A stretch of DNA of 64,000 nt from Chionis minor (GCA_013398295.1 VZSF01001054.1:310001-374000); one strand, 5' to 3'; shown: positions 1 through 13,609, counted from the stretch's first letter. Notes: generated by a model from the letters alone, not told the origin. Translations and numbers: made by a program.

Positions 1-2475
1 GGCTTGTGCTGAATGAAATGAACAAGGATCACGACATGATGGTAGCTCTAAGATGTTCAACAGTTCTGCATAACCCAGATGTAAAACTCTGCCAGGGGAC
101 AAAAGAAAAATCTCAACTAAGAATGATTTGATGGAAGATATAATTGTGTAAAGAAGCTCTGGAAAGGACTTGAAGGCTTTTATTTATATAAGCTTAATGA
201 AATATTTATTTAATTTATAACTTGGTTCCATTTCTCCCACTTCCCTCTCTCTTTGTATATCTAGCATTTCTATCTCTTTGCCAAACAGGTTTAATCAATT
301 AAAAATATATTTTTATAGTTCTATAAATTTCTTGGCACTTTACAGATATATCAACAAGTACTGTCCATGATTCTTCCCTTCAGAGCAGAAGATCTTAACT
401 GGCCACTAGCAGGAAATAGACACATTTGCTTCCAAAATTCAGAATCTTACAGGCCACCTGGAAACAAGACGGTATGGAGAAAAGTCCAAACGTTCTCTCT
501 TTATGAGTGTCCGTTTAGATTTAGTGTGGACTGCTATTAATGGAGGGAACATTTCTATCAGAAGGGCACAATGAGAAAATATGCTTCAAGAAGGAGCAGC
601 AAGGTTTGCAAACTCAGTGTGGTTTGAGATCTCAGCAAAACCTCAGTGGTTCTAAGACTCATCCAACCCTCTGCATTCATTTCTCCAAAACAGTCAGAAT
701 CATTTTTTGCAGCTTCTTTGTCTCCTGCAGCTGACAGTTATTTGACACAGTTAATGACCATAGTGAGTATTGAGAGCCATTGGCCACTAATAACCTTCAG
801 TGTTAAACAGAAGCAGGGTGGTCTCTCTCTTCTCTTTGCCATAACAAGGAAAATGGTCATTTTTCCACTGCAGGAATTAACACTAATTGACACTAGCATT
901 CTGGTAGTGCCATATATAATCAGTGATAATTTACAGGTGCAAAAGCAGGGAAGTTTCTTAATCAATATCTAGGCTTTGAAAAATATAATTTTGTTACGAA
1001 AAGTCTTCAGTCCAATATAAAATTCCAACCCCTTTCCCTTTTGCGTGTTAAAAATCAAGAATTGAAGTCCGTAAACAAGACTGTTCAAGTAAAGGAAACG
1101 CATAATTAGATCTCAATTTTAGAGGAAGGAACTGATAATTGTGTGATTACCCTTCAGCTGTGGGAACATCTTGCTCCAGTAAAGGTCCCATTGAATTATA
1201 CAAGGCCACTTGTGGAGCAAGATAATACTCAATAGAAATATTAGTTTAGAGTCTTAGACACTAAACTATTTCCTCAGCAGTCCTACAGACCATGCACTTG
1301 ATCTGAAGTATCAAGACAATTACATTTTTCTGTTAAATGCTGTCAAGTCACTGCTAGGTATACTGCCAAATTAAAACCGATACACACTTAAAAAGCAAAT
1401 TCTTTTATGCATGATTATTTTACGTATTAAAACTTGAAGTTGCTGCATTTTAAGAATCTAATTCTGTTTTCATTTTATGTTTTCTAGATATTTCTGCATT
1501 TAGGTTATTTTTGTTCTCCACTTCTTATTTGGTGATGGGAAAAAACCTCAGTTGCTTTCAACATACATGTAACTGCTTATGTATTTGGACATCTGGGTAT
1601 CAGCCACCATGAAATGTTGCAATGTCCAGGTTATAGAGAACAATATAGCATGTTAAATTCCAAACCACCAACTCATTTCTTTAGGACTGTAAAAGGCCAC
1701 AAAATCAGCTGAATTGATTTTATGGTTCATTAAAATATTATTTTTACAAAATCTGTATCTACAGACTAAACTAAAATTATTCTTTCCACCTTTTAAATTG
1801 AAAAACATTTCTAGGCCCATTTGAGCAGACTTTAAACAGCTTATTTGAAAGGATAATGGATTAAAAAAAAACCCACCGAGAAGACTGAACTATGTCATGC
1901 AGCCTTGGACAAGGCCACAATGAATACACAGAAACATCTCTATCGATATGACATACATACATGCATTTTCCAAGCAATCATAAGAAATTAAATCTGACTG
2001 TATTTACCCCTGTTTCACTTCATCAAAATAAATCTGAAGACTGAAACATTATAGTCATTCAAAGTCATTATGAAATACATATATAAGAATATGAAGCTAG
2101 AATTTAAACACTCGGACCAATGAAACTATGAAAATGTACTAAAAATAGCACAGCTGTGCTGATTTATGTTATTCAAGGTATGGCCTTAATGTCCTGTGTG
2201 TGATAATTTGTTGTATGCAACTGTTCAAGTGTTTATTTCTGTTCTATTTTTCTTCTCTTCAAGGAAAAGTTCAACAATTAGAAGTCTTACTTGAAAGCAG
2301 TTTCAAGAAAAAGACAACAGATTTGCTATCTCTAGCTTTAAAAATGCAAATTGGTCACCTCCCCTCACTTGCCTGCAAAAAAGCGTCCCTCCATCCACAC
2401 ACCTCCATTGACTGAATCACCTGAAACAGCCTACTGATCAGATTAGACACAAGTTAATTTCTAACTAAATTGCCT
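1..2475. other. Unique AT-rich non-coding DNA
   Basis: I see no gene, RNA gene or recognisable transposon here. The reading frames present are short (about 108 codons at most), overlap on both strands and resemble no protein family I know. Short poly-A and poly-T runs occur, for example near 1862. The stretch is typical of avian intergenic or intronic DNA. Confidence 0.7.
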
Positions 2476-2557
2476 CATGACATATCACAAGCCATCACAT
2501 GTCTCACAGAGCGGTGCCTCCATTACGTGCAGTGACATTACTAGGCGATATGTCATG
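2476..2557. repeat. 11-bp perfect inverted repeat with 60-nt spacer
   Basis: The arms CATGACATATC (2476-2486) and GATATGTCATG (2547-2557) are exact reverse complements separated by 60 nt. The surrounding 2420-2640 segment has mixed composition without simple repeats and contains TAATT-type and TGACA-type words often seen in developmental enhancers. That reading is inference only. The arms could be two sites for the same factor facing each other, or chance. Confidence 0.5.
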
Positions 2558-3242
2558 TTCAGAAAGCGCCATCTCCTTAATTGCTTGTCACTACAAAACG
2601 CTCCTGTTTTAAATAACAACAAACCCCAGCAACTTTCTTTTCATGAGTGAGTTTATACAGTTCCATGATGAATCTTAAAGGAAAGGAAGGAGAACAGGTC
2701 AGTGGCTAGAAAGGAAAGCTGCCGAACAGCTATACCAAGTAGAGCAGAAATGGTCACAACCTTCCACAATCAGCTGGCCTCCAGCAATGTTATCATCCTT
2801 GGAAGCCTTTCCAGAAGGACAGTTAACAACTCTGGGCTTTCAGTAAAGCTGCTGGTAAGAAAGACTTGCTTATGAAGGACCTTGGTGCTCTTCTGCACAT
2901 CTCTGAGATGGCTGCACGTCTCCAACTCTCAGTGAGAATGAGATCGCCCAGGCAGAGCAAGGGTTTTCAAGTTAAATTGCAGAGGATTTTGAAGCATGAT
3001 TAAATCCAGGTGGTTTTGTAACCTCTGGGATTCTCAAGCAGTGTCTAGAACAAGGGACTAGTGGTGAGGTTATGCCCGATTCCTACCTCTTTGAGCAAAC
3101 ACGTCAGTGTGTCTCTGTCCAGCTTCTGTGCTACCAAGTACACACACTGCTCCTTTCTCATAGCTGTGGGCTCTCACTCAGCCTCCTGGGAAAACTGAAC
3201 GCAGCTGGGTCTGTCTTACCCACACGGGTGTTTGAGCACGGT
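2558..3242. other. Unique non-coding DNA before the CR1
   Basis: No gene or repeat is recognised. The last 200 bases (about 3050-3242) are somewhat more GC-rich and could be a badly decayed extension of the adjacent CR1, but I cannot align them to the family by eye. Confidence 0.5.
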
Positions 3243-4087
3243 TTGCCAATGACACCAAGCTATGTGGTGTGGTTGACATACTGGAGGTCCCCCAGCGGGA
3301 CCTTGACAGGATTGAGAGGTGGGCCTCTGTGAACCTCATGAAGTTAAACAAGGCCAAGTGCAAGGTTCTGCACCTGGATTCGGGTAATTCCAAGCACAAG
3401 CACAGCTGGGCAGAGAATGGTTTGAGAACAGCCCTGCAGAAAAGGACTCAGGGGTGCTGGTTTATAAGAAACTCAACATGACCTGGCAATGTGCACTTGC
3501 AGCCCAGAAAGCCAACCATTTCCTGCGCTGCATCAAAAGCAGCGTGGCCAGCTAGTTGAGGGAGGTGATTCTCCCTGTCCACTCTGCTCTGGTGAAGACC
3601 CCACCTGGAGTGCTACATCCAGCTCTGGGGCCCCCAACAGAAGGAGGACATGAACCTGTGGAGCAAGTCCAAAGGAGGGCCATGAAGTTGATCAGAGGGT
3701 TAGAGCATCTCTGCCATGAAGACCGGCCAAGAGAGAGTAGGGGTTGTTCAGCCTGGAGAAGAGAAGGCTCTGGGTAGATCTTATAGTGACCTTTCAGTAC
3801 TTAAAGGGGGCCGACAGGAAAGACAGGGAGGCAATCTTTATCAAGGAGCGTAGTAATAGGATGAGGGGTAATACTTTGAAACTGAAAGAGGGTACATTTT
3901 GATTAGATATCAGGAAGAAATTCTTTACTGTGAGGGTGGTGAGACATTAGAACAGGTTGCTCAGAGAAGCTGTGGATGCCCCATCCCTGGAGTTGTTCAA
4001 GCCAGGGTGGATGGGGTTTTGAGTAACCTGGTTGAGTGGAAGGTGTCCCTGCCCATGGCAGGGGGGTTGGAACTAAATGATCTTTAA
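3243..4087 (+). pseudogene. CR1 ORF2 C-terminal relic (reverse transcriptase 3' part)
   Basis: Translated pieces in more than one frame match the C-terminal third of CR1 ORF2. One stretch reads RDLDRIERWASVNLMKLNKA and continues into KCKVLHL (3290-3375). Next comes REVILPVHSALVK (from 3559), then VQRRAMKLIRGLEHL (about 3667-3711), and finally GVLSNLVEW close to the end (about 4014-4040). In the family these follow the catalytic FADD box: the thumb and the C-terminal region before the 3' UTR. The first Asp of that box is changed (reads AND at about 3246-3254). Frameshifts and in-frame stops separate the pieces, so no protein can be made. The enzyme would have copied CR1 RNA at the nicked target. 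This copy is inert. Confidence 0.88.
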
Positions 4088-4123
4088 GGTCGCTTCCAAC
4101 TCAAACCATTCTATGATTTTATC
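3243..4123 (+). mobile_element. CR1 LINE, 5'-truncated copy, + strand
   Basis: This is the 3' part of a chicken repeat 1 (CR1) non-LTR retrotransposon. It begins within the reverse transcriptase, just upstream of a degraded DDTKLCG segment, and runs to the 3' UTR. It ends with the family's octamer-type tail, ATTCTATG (4108-4115) followed by a variant ATTTTATC. A full CR1 is about 4.5 kb, so this 0.88-kb copy is strongly 5'-truncated, as most genomic CR1 copies are. I see no obvious target-site duplication, which fits CR1. The 5' limit is approximate. Confidence 0.93.
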
Positions 4124-7100
4124 TTTTCATTTGTGGAAACCCAGAAGTAGTTGGCCTGAAACATGGCTAGGTTAATCCTAAAATGGATGGTAGAATGAAA
4201 CTAAAGTTAAAAATTAGATTCAAAGCATTTTTTGGTAAAATTTGCTAACACAATACCACCAGCCATAATTATAGACTACAGTAATTAAGGATATTTTCAT
4301 GGACTGCCACTGTGTCTCCAGGCTACCTGTTAGATTGTGTTGCAGTCTCACCTTTCATTTCATTTTGCACGCACGTCATGAGAAATAAGACTCTGCCCTT
4401 TCTCAAACCACAAGTTTCCATCTTGTCCAGATGCCTCCCGTGGAGCAAAAGAGGTGAACAGAGCTATCTGTGCAGAGATCAAAAGGCAGAGAAACAGCTG
4501 TGTTCCTTCCTGCAGAACAGTTTTACAGGATCAACAGAAGACAAAACACGTGTGGGACAGACACTAATATTACAATATATTTGCATTAGACAACTTCCGC
4601 TCTCACCACCAAATTTACAAAAAGCAATAAAATTCATCTCTCGTCTACAAGAAAAGCAACCGGGCACTCATATACCTCTACAACTGCATAGGCTTCATGC
4701 AGCATTTCAGCTTTGAAGGCTATGGTTCAAAATGGGCACAAGTTACCATCGAAAAGAATTTGATACTGTCAGCCTTATCTCTAAGGCCTGTTTATTTCAC
4801 ATGTTGAAAGCATCAAACAGCTTGCTGCAATTGGCAACTGTAGCTAAAAAAAGCGGACAAAGCATTACATTATAGTGGCATTAAAAACGTCCAAGTACAA
4901 AATCTTCCATGAAAGGGCTGGCAGGGGAAGTGCAGGGGGTGGGCTGTTTGAAAAACAACAGCTGTACAGCCAATATGTCTCAGTCTTGTCTGTAGCCTCT
5001 CCGAAAATTTAGCCAAAATGTACTCAAAGTTAACTATGAAACAAACTCTTCCCCTTTTTCTTGTCATTTAACATTTTTTGCCTAATTCTATTTTTCTACT
5101 GTTTTTCAAGCCTCCTTATTGTAGTTCCTCGCTAGCACACCTCCTAGGAACATTTTATGGAGTAGATTTTTAAGTACATTTAAAAATCTAACTGGGCATA
5201 CCAAAAACAAATCCAGAGGTACTGACCCAGTTCTAGAAGTTTCCTATAACCTAGAAAATTTTTGCCTGAAGAAAGCAGGAATTACAGGATCCTACATTGA
5301 ACACATGTTTCCCAGAACTCATATAAGAAAAAAAGCAATCTCTTTTCCGCACCCTGGAGAATAAGATGGATTTTTCTACGAGGTTCGGCCTCACTCAGCT
5401 TGCTATTCCAGTCTTCTTGACTTTGATGATATGAAGTTAAGTTAAAACAAGAGTTCTGGAAAATCCCAGCTCACTTGTCATTTAAACAGGAAGAATTTCT
5501 TGCCCTTATATAAACCAAGGTCTCTGACTGAAAACTAAACAAGCCTTTTCTGTTGTTTTGTTTCTATTTTTCAAGATTTAGAGTTTTTGGATGGCCATTT
5601 AGCTAGTAGTGATATCTGTCACAGACAGACTGCCTCACTGGGGATTTAATGAGTAAGCCAGGTTCATTTTATACCAATACTCAGCTTTGGTACTTCCGAT
5701 AAGCTTCCATGACAATGGAACAATTACAAGACTTGAAAATAAATAATGCTTTAGTCAATTACACCTTATTTTAAAAAGGATTCGTAGCAATTCAATGACT
5801 GAAAGTAATTTGGCTTTTTCTCTCCTTCAGTAATTATTCTGATGTATTCCTTGTAGTTGAGCCAAAACATTTCATAGGTCAAGGAGACTAGATAAGATTT
5901 CTTGGGTCATCAGATTCAGCTCCTTTTTTTTTTTGAATTAACCATTTAACAAAGCCCTGCTCACACGCTATTCACAAGCAGCCATAGATGGAAAAGATAT
6001 CAGGGTATCTGTTTTCACAACAGGTGAAGGGGAAGGTGGGAAAGAATCAACTGGTTATCAAAAAGAATTTGGGGAGTCTTTATAACCTTTTATATCATTG
6101 TACACATAAGTAACAGCTAAAGGAAAGCTGTAATTAGATTAGAGTATTTTTTAAAATGATCCAGGCTTTGCAGGAAAAGCTGCACAGGGGAACATTTTTG
6201 CTACCACTATAACTGACACTTTGCCCTAGCAGATGAGGTTTTATACATCTTTTTTTGATTATGTGCTTTTTTCAGCAAATGCAGACATGGGTATTTAACT
6301 CTGAGAGTCTCTAATTTTATTACCTAGGAAACAGTTAAATTCTGATAAGATGTTAACTTCTACTAAGAGCCAGATACTCATGAAATATCACATTGTGCTT
6401 ATTACTCTGTTCATAAATTGAAAGACTAAACTCTGCTTTTTCAACATCTAAGGAAGCCTGCTCAGTTATTGTGTTCTTTATTTTCTATGCAGTCAAATTA
6501 GATCATGAAAGATGTTCCATTCAGTACAAGGCTGGTATCTCTTACCAAAAACTATGCATTAGACTTTCAAGAGGTACAAAGGGCTGCAAAGGAAAATGGT
6601 AAATCAACATATGAAAAACATTTGCATAGTAGCATTTTTTGAAAGGTTTGTTTTAAAAATTATAATTCTTTACTAAAAGAGACTATAAGATCATGACAAT
6701 CTTGCAATACTTTGATCTTAATATTCCCTTTAATGTAATCTCATTTTCTTTTACAGATTATAGCATAGACACCAATACCTACTACTTAGATCTGGAGAGC
6801 CAGAATCAAAAGTCTTAGATTCTGTTTCTGGTTTTGTCCCTGATTTCCTGTTTTAAGATAGACAAATCACTTCACTTTATAGATCTGTCTGAAAACATAC
6901 AGGCACATAAATTCAATTTCAAAAACTTTCAGAGTCTTGCTTCACATTAATCTCAAACCATTGTACTACAGAGTCGATAAAGTCATTGGGGGAAGGGATG
7001 ATAATGACTCAATTAAGGAACGTAACTCTTCTATTTGTGTAACACTGGCAAACATATTTCTGTTATACTCAGTGATAAAGGTAAAGTTTTGGCAAACACA

Positions 7101-10100
7101 TTTCAGCCCTCTGGACGAGTTCCAAACTGTCCCCTTTGACTGCCTGCTAGCTGTTACCCATTGCATGTGATTTGCGACCTAAGCCAAGCGACTTCTCTTT
7201 TTTTCTGCTGTCCAAACAGATGCCTGAAACATCCTAAGCAGGGAAATAGAGAACAGTAAATAACAGACAGTGAAAAACAGATAGGAGTGTTAGAGCATGA
7301 CTGCCTTTGTTCAAATTCAAATTCAGGTATTCATATGGCACTCAGATATTTTCCAAAAATAGTGCATTGCGTGGTCATTCATGCTTGGCAAGCAAGCTGT
7401 TTCATGAGGGTTGAATGCAACAAATTTCAGAGGATTAACACCAAAGTTGTTAACATTGTTTATTAGTATTTACCTGTCTTCAGGTGTTTGCAGAGTCTTG
7501 TATGAAAAAGTATAAATATACATGAAGCGCAACATTGTTTTTTCCAGGGTATCTAAATCTTTTCAGATAAAAAAGGCAATCACATATCTACAAAAACACT
7601 CAGTGAGGTGCTTTCTGGGTATTTGACATTCTTTTTTGATTTACACCTATCACAAAGTACGCATGCTCAATCACTCCCTCCATGATCTGTAAATCGAAGA
7701 ATTGCAGTAACTTCCTGTCTTTGAGGCAGGAAATAGATAGAATTTGGTAAGTATACATTGTAAAACCCATTCGCAGAATACAGATCCATGAATGCGTGCT
7801 TGTCTATCCATTTTCTTCAGTTTTAACTGAACTTTAAACAATAACAGCAATTTTATAGATACTGTGCTAGAGCTCCAAGCCAAAGTCAAGAAGCATTGAC
7901 AGCAAAAATACCCAGATTCTGATTTTACTCTCCTTTCCCTGCCATTCTAATGATTATTTAATGCATTTATTTTTGCAACGGGGAAAAAAAAATTATAATC
8001 CACTGGTATTATCAAAATTGCTTCTCCAGAAAAAGGCACATCTAGATGATAGAGCACCATACAGCCAAGCTGAGTTACAACCAAATCAGAACTTGAAGCT
8101 GTTTTTTCTTCACAACCCACCTGATGTGGAAGTATCATTTCTGGTTTCAGCCTGAGCTCATTCTAAGTCTGTTTGAGCACCTTTTCTCCTGTGACATATA
8201 AGACCAAGTACTAACAACACAGATAAGCATTTATTAGGATTTACAAACCCAGCCCCTGGTTAGACATCCAGCTTCCATGACCTTCACTCACTTTCTCAGA
8301 TAAGTCTGTGAATCCAGCTGCACATCACCTATGAAGGTGTATTTCATTCAATTGCATGCGATTCTAAGACAATCTGATAGAAGAGCAGTTTTGCATCCAC
8401 ATCCTTTACCCTACCAGAAAGAGCAAATTTCTGTGGCAACAGATCAGTAAAGTCAAAATGCATCATCATTCATGTGCTGTTTTAACTTCCTGTAATACAG
8501 ATTATAACACACTGTTTATAACTTCTTAAGAATAAGTTATTTTTGTAACATTTCTTTTTGCCATTTACTTAATTATTTTATGAAGTTTCTGCTTTTCCAT
8601 TTTAAGAGGAACATAAAACTTGTTAGAAGAGAGCAGAAAAAGCCAGCTCTCTGGTCTCTGGCAGGGACAAGTGGGACATGCTTCAGAGGCCACAAAACAT
8701 GGCAGAAATGCAGGGAAGCCTTCTCTGGGACATCCCCTCCACCACCTGCCACTGGTGGTTGTACATTTCCAGACTTCCAGACGGTGAGCTGGAGACTCAG
8801 CCCTTTGTACACTTTAGTCCTTTATCACTCAAACACTTTTGGAAATCTCACCTCTTATGACTGAAGTTTTAAAAATATCTCAATAATAAAACTACAATGA
8901 CCTCGGGGCCTTCAATTAGTCCCCAAATAAATTATAATTTCCCATTAAAATTTATATACTTTCTTGAATTGACACCTTTATGTAGAACTGGGGAAAGTGG
9001 CCAGTAATACTAATATTTTTTACAAGATGCCTCCTATGAAGCAGTTTATTTTACCTAGTTACTTTACATAGTTACACCATTTCACATAGATAATTCAATA
9101 GCACTGAAGCCAGGCAAATAAAGTCATCTATTTTGTTGTTATAAATTGATTGTGCAGTAGATTTTGATAAATCATCCCTTTTACTACAGCATGAAATTAC
9201 TGAACGCTGAAAATGTTCAAGTTGCTAAATAACACACCCAAATATATCTTTTATGTTAATTTTGATGTGAATTTTATACTGACTTTGACCCCAGAATAAT
9301 TTTTTTTTCATCTTCCTACAAGCTGTCTATGCAGAGTGATTTATTGTTAAAGCAAATCATTTAAATATATTTATGACAGTCTGCATGATTTCTTTTCTGC
9401 AAGTGATCAAAAATATCGTAAGAATTTAAGATATAAATTTAAAATAGCTAACAATTCACAGCTAATCAAATACAAATTAAGAAATTAAGTGCCATTTTAA
9501 AAATAGAGGAATTACTACTGAATATCTGTGTCTTTCTATACTGGCGATAACTATGAAACTCATTCTAGTTTAAGATGCTGCAGAGGGATTCCTGTGATAA
9601 TGAGCTTGCATTCATGAATGCCATTATTTCCATTGGTAAATTAAATTTGCAAAGAGCTCAATTACCTCAAGGTAAAAAATGCTACAGGAGAAGAAAGCTG
9701 GGGGAGGTGGGGAAACCCCTAACACTGTGAGGTGGTTGGCTGATACTGCTCTAAAAACAATCATGAGTGTAAGATATGGTTTTTAAAGCATCAAAGCAAT
9801 TAAGAAGGAAAAAATGAAAATGAATGGAAGTTGAAAGTCATCCCGCTGCTGCTGAAAATCTTATCCATATTCTTCTGAGGGCATTAAAAAGGTAAATGAC
9901 ATAATGGAAAGAGTTTCAAAGACACAGAAGGACAAATAACTGCCCAACTCCCATTAAAAGTTTTTTGCCTGTTTCAAATAAATCCACTAGAAACAAATAT
10001 AGAGTCTTAATTTATGGTGAAATGGGAAATAAATCGTTTTCCTCATAGCATTATGAATTGTAGTGCTAAACCAGGGAGGAGAACAATTTAGATAACCCTA

Positions 10101-11452
10101 TCACTCAGGCAGCAGAAGAAAAATCAGGGGTTTTTGCATTGAACAAGTGAGTGATGGTAATGAGAAAGGTATCAAAATGACAGTACAGAGACATTCATTG
10201 AGATAAACCTACCCATAAGGAAGGCACCCACAACATCATGATGATGACGATTTTTCAGCAAGTTCATGGCATACAACTATTTGACATCCTTCTTGAAGAA
10301 ATTCCCTAGAGCAGCACAGAGCACTTAGCAGCACTGAGTACTTTGTCTTAATCCAACAAAGCACATGGAATACATGGAGTAATGATTTTAAGCATATTCT
10401 TAAAGATGAGAAGGTACTGTTTGATTTGCTGGACAGTGGACAATTCTGCCTGTGCTGAGCCTACTGAAGATGAACTTCAAATACTAATACCATTTCTATC
10501 TAACCTTTCCACCTGACAACAAAGCATCTGGAATACATAACCAAAGCATCACAGGCATGTCTAAGAACTTTTCATTAAGGCTCAAAATATTGGTTTGCTT
10601 TAGTTTATCTAAATGGCAACAACAGGATTTGAAATAAGTGATCTTAATTCCATCCCTCCCTCCCACCACAAATTTGCATTCCTGGAAGCGTGAAGAGTTG
10701 AATACATACTTAAGAAACATGAAAGCCTTTTGAGCTCTTTAGAACACAGAAAAGGAATTATACTGCAGTTCCATGCAAACATCTTGCTCACAGGAACATG
10801 CTCTTATTGTAAGTAGAAAGTCATATGCCAGTGTGGCCCAGCTTGCTGATTCCATTACAAAGCTGCAGACCACCTGTTGCCTGGGAGGAAGGACACCATT
10901 CTGGCTTGAAGTGCCCTCCTATATCTAGAATGATCAGATTACGTATCTCTCTATAACACAAAGTCTAGGAGAGTTCACTGAGCTCTACAAGTCCAATGCA
11001 AAAAAACAGTCAACAAAAATATGGATAAAAATTTGAAATGTCTTTTTACTTCACTGCTTTTTAACTTCAGAGATGCAGTAAAACCTGTTCTCAGCTAACT
11101 GATAGTTCTAAGGTGATTTAATATCCTCAGAAGAACATACCCATATAAAAAGTAAGTGACAATAGATTGGTATTTGTTATTTCCTGCCATACACACAACT
11201 TGCTCTCACTTATGTGGCAACAGAGCAAAGAAATCTTAGCATGGTTTATAGGTGGGGAAGAAAAGAATAGTTTCCAAAGTGCCGTGTATACAGGGAAGGA
11301 TGTGTTAATCTAAAAGGATTGCAGCAGTAAAGACAGAGAGAGAGTAGAAGTGTTTGAACAGCGGTGAATAACTCTTCATAGGAAAATCCTGCATTGCCTT
11401 TTCTCTGTGCATCAGAGCTGGCTCAAGTCTCCTTGGCAAGATAGACAAAAAC
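4124..11452. other. Unique AT-rich non-coding DNA
   Basis: No exon, RNA gene or transposon is recognised in these 7.3 kb. The longest frame (4312-4716, 134 codons, +) has no recognisable domain and looks like chance. Minor sequence features are a poly-T run near 5925, a 14-bp palindrome GCATTCATGAATGC at 9608-9621 and a short GA run at 11332-11345. Confidence 0.65.
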
Positions 11453-11626
11453 TCAAGTCAGGTGCTCCGGCAGTGAAGGGCCAGGAAGGGAAAAAAGATG
11501 GGGAGGTCCAGTAGCTGGAGCTAGCTCTGAGGACCCCAGCTTGCTGTCGCTGTCTCTGACTCGAGTGCGGGACAGCGGAGGGGCAGTACCCCTGCTGGAG
11601 GCACCCACCTTCACAGAAGTAGCCAT
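11453..11626 (-). pseudogene. 57-codon ORF in a GC-rich patch, possibly a retroelement ORF1 start
   Basis: Between about 11460 and 11720 GC content and CpG number rise well above the surroundings. On the minus strand an ATG at 11626 opens a 57-codon frame ending at TGA 11455-11453. The product starts MATSVKVGASS and is rich in Ser, Pro and Gly (for example GPPHLFSLPGPSLPEHL near the C-terminus), with no membrane segment or known domain. It reminds me of the Ser/Pro-rich N-terminal part of ORF1 proteins of avian CR1 elements, and the GC-rich island in AT-rich DNA would fit an inserted element. This is memory-based and unproven. It may instead be a lncRNA exon or chance. Confidence 0.3.
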
Positions 11627-13492
11627 CACACCTTAGCAGTCCACTGAGACCTCAGCCACCGGCACCCGTGCTGCCAGCTTGTTCGACTCAGACACAGCTC
11701 CTGGTGGCTTGCCCAGGGTGGCTGACCATTTAGCTCGTGCTTAAAGCCTGTGTTGCTACATCTTGTGGCACTTAAGTAATTTTCAACAAGCTTAAAACTG
11801 TCCAGCACTGTCCTACTGCCACTGAAGTCAGTGTTAACATTTCTGCTGCCTTAATGGCGCAGGATTATGTGGTGGACAAGAAGGAAGGACATACTTATTC
11901 CCATGACACTGAGTGGATGTTTTATCATTCAGCTGAGGTTGGACAAATCTTTTATCACCATGTGTTCAAATGAAATCACAGGCTGTGCGTTCCCTAAAGT
12001 GGAGCCACATGGGCAGCAGCAATAATAACAAGGCAGCAGGATCACTAGTGACCCAACAGCGTTGTCCTGCTCTCACCAGTGAAAACTGGAGCTGAATGGG
12101 CACTATAAGACCATAGAGCAAATGAGCCCACAACTATTGCTGTCCAGAATGTTTACTACCCCTGTTCCTGCCATGTCATTCTAAGGATTTCAACTCAACT
12201 ATGCATGCAGATAGTATTGCTTTTTTTATATGGCCATCTGCAATGCTGAACCTTTAGCATAGATGAGCAGACATCACATTAATCTTATTTTCCACTACAG
12301 AAAATGAGATCATAAACAAGAATAAGGGCAGGTATCTGCAGTACTCTTGAGGATTTACCACAAGGCTCACAGTGTTGAAAAAGTATTTATATTTTAAGTT
12401 CTTCAGTGTATACTGTGAAATTGCTCTCAGAGGTCTTTTTTGAGGTATTTTAGGAGATGTAAATATGGAGGTTTTTCCTCCTCAGTCTCTCCATTTTCCT
12501 TCAATAATGTAGAAGTCTACTGGTTGATTTTAACCAAATTTGATTAAAGATAGCAATTTCAGAGAATTTAACTCAAATTTCATGAATATCAGTGACCAGG
12601 TACAGGACAGATGCCATAGAAGAAAAAGGTCAGAGCAGACCCAGCATCATTAGATGCTAGAGAAACCAACCAGAAGGCGTACAGGTCAAGAAGAACATCG
12701 GACTTCAGAAGCTTCACTGAACAAAGAACCAAACCTTCCTGAATCAATATTTATCTGTTATTTGTACCATGAAGCAGCAATTAAACAAATAATCATTATC
12801 AGCAGCAACTTCACACTAATAATTCACAGTTGATCAGCAGCCATTAACTTGTGTCTCTATGGACTCAGGTAGCTGAACTATTCTGCAGAAGAAAAATGTT
12901 CCACATCATATTCTTCAAGATGAGAATTAATAAGCAAGCAGGCTCAGTGTTCAACCCTAGTAAGGAATGGTTGGGACCAATTATCTGTTATAAACTAGTC
13001 ATAGTGGAAAATTGAAGAGAGTTTAAGTTCCTCTTCATCCTGCAAGAAGTATGGAAAGCAGCTTCAGAAAATCTGTCCTCCAAGAATTTAAGCCTGATGA
13101 CATGTATCCATTTATGATTGAAAAAATATAGAACTGAATACTTTATACAGTCAATAAATTGTCTTAGTTTTTCACACTGCTTCCCTAGCTTTTATGAGAG
13201 AAAGAAAATCCTCCAAGAGTATGCTTAATCTTCCAAGGCCTTTTTCTAGAGAAACAGCTTTGACTCTTCTTGTGTACCCAAGTGCACACCGAAAGCCTGG
13301 ACTCAGACTGTTATCACTGGACCCATAAGAAAGTAAGAAAAAGTGCTTCTCTCATGTCTTCTGCCCATACATCATCCTTTAGGTGCACTTCAGTTCACAG
13401 TGAAATCTGTCTGGAATGTTCACTCCAACTGACATGACAAAGATCCTTTGCTTACATTGATCCTTCCAGCTCTATGTATAGAGAGATAAGTG
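11627..13492. other. Unique non-coding DNA
   Basis: Apart from the upper edge of the GC-rich patch (to about 11720) I see nothing that supports a gene or a repeat family. Confidence 0.6.
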
Positions 13493-13609
13493 TTATAGTA
13501 TGATCTCTTCCTGCAGAAAATTGCCTAACCAGCTGAATCAGTCTTTACCATTATAGCATGACCTCTTCAGAAAACTGCCTAGCTCAGTGCATCTCATCTG
13601 TCTTTAGTG
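13493..13609 (+). repeat. Diverged tandem duplication, about 58-bp unit, two copies
   Basis: Copy 1 (13493-13550) begins TTATAGTATGATCTCTTC and copy 2 (13551-13609) begins TTATAGCATGACCTCTTC. Both continue through a GAAAA-TGCCTA block and end with a GTCTTTA-type block. The copies abut and differ by several substitutions plus a 3-bp indel, so this is an old, real local duplication rather than an assembly error. Confidence 0.75.

Noticed and set aside
4312..4716. 134-codon ORF on the + strand
   Set aside because: No family resemblance and AT-rich surroundings. Judged a chance frame.
10225..10255. CATCATGATGATGACGATT-like simple repeat as a CRISPR-like or tandem array
   Set aside because: Only a few irregular ATG/GAT trinucleotides. 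No spacer-repeat structure exists here or anywhere in the window.
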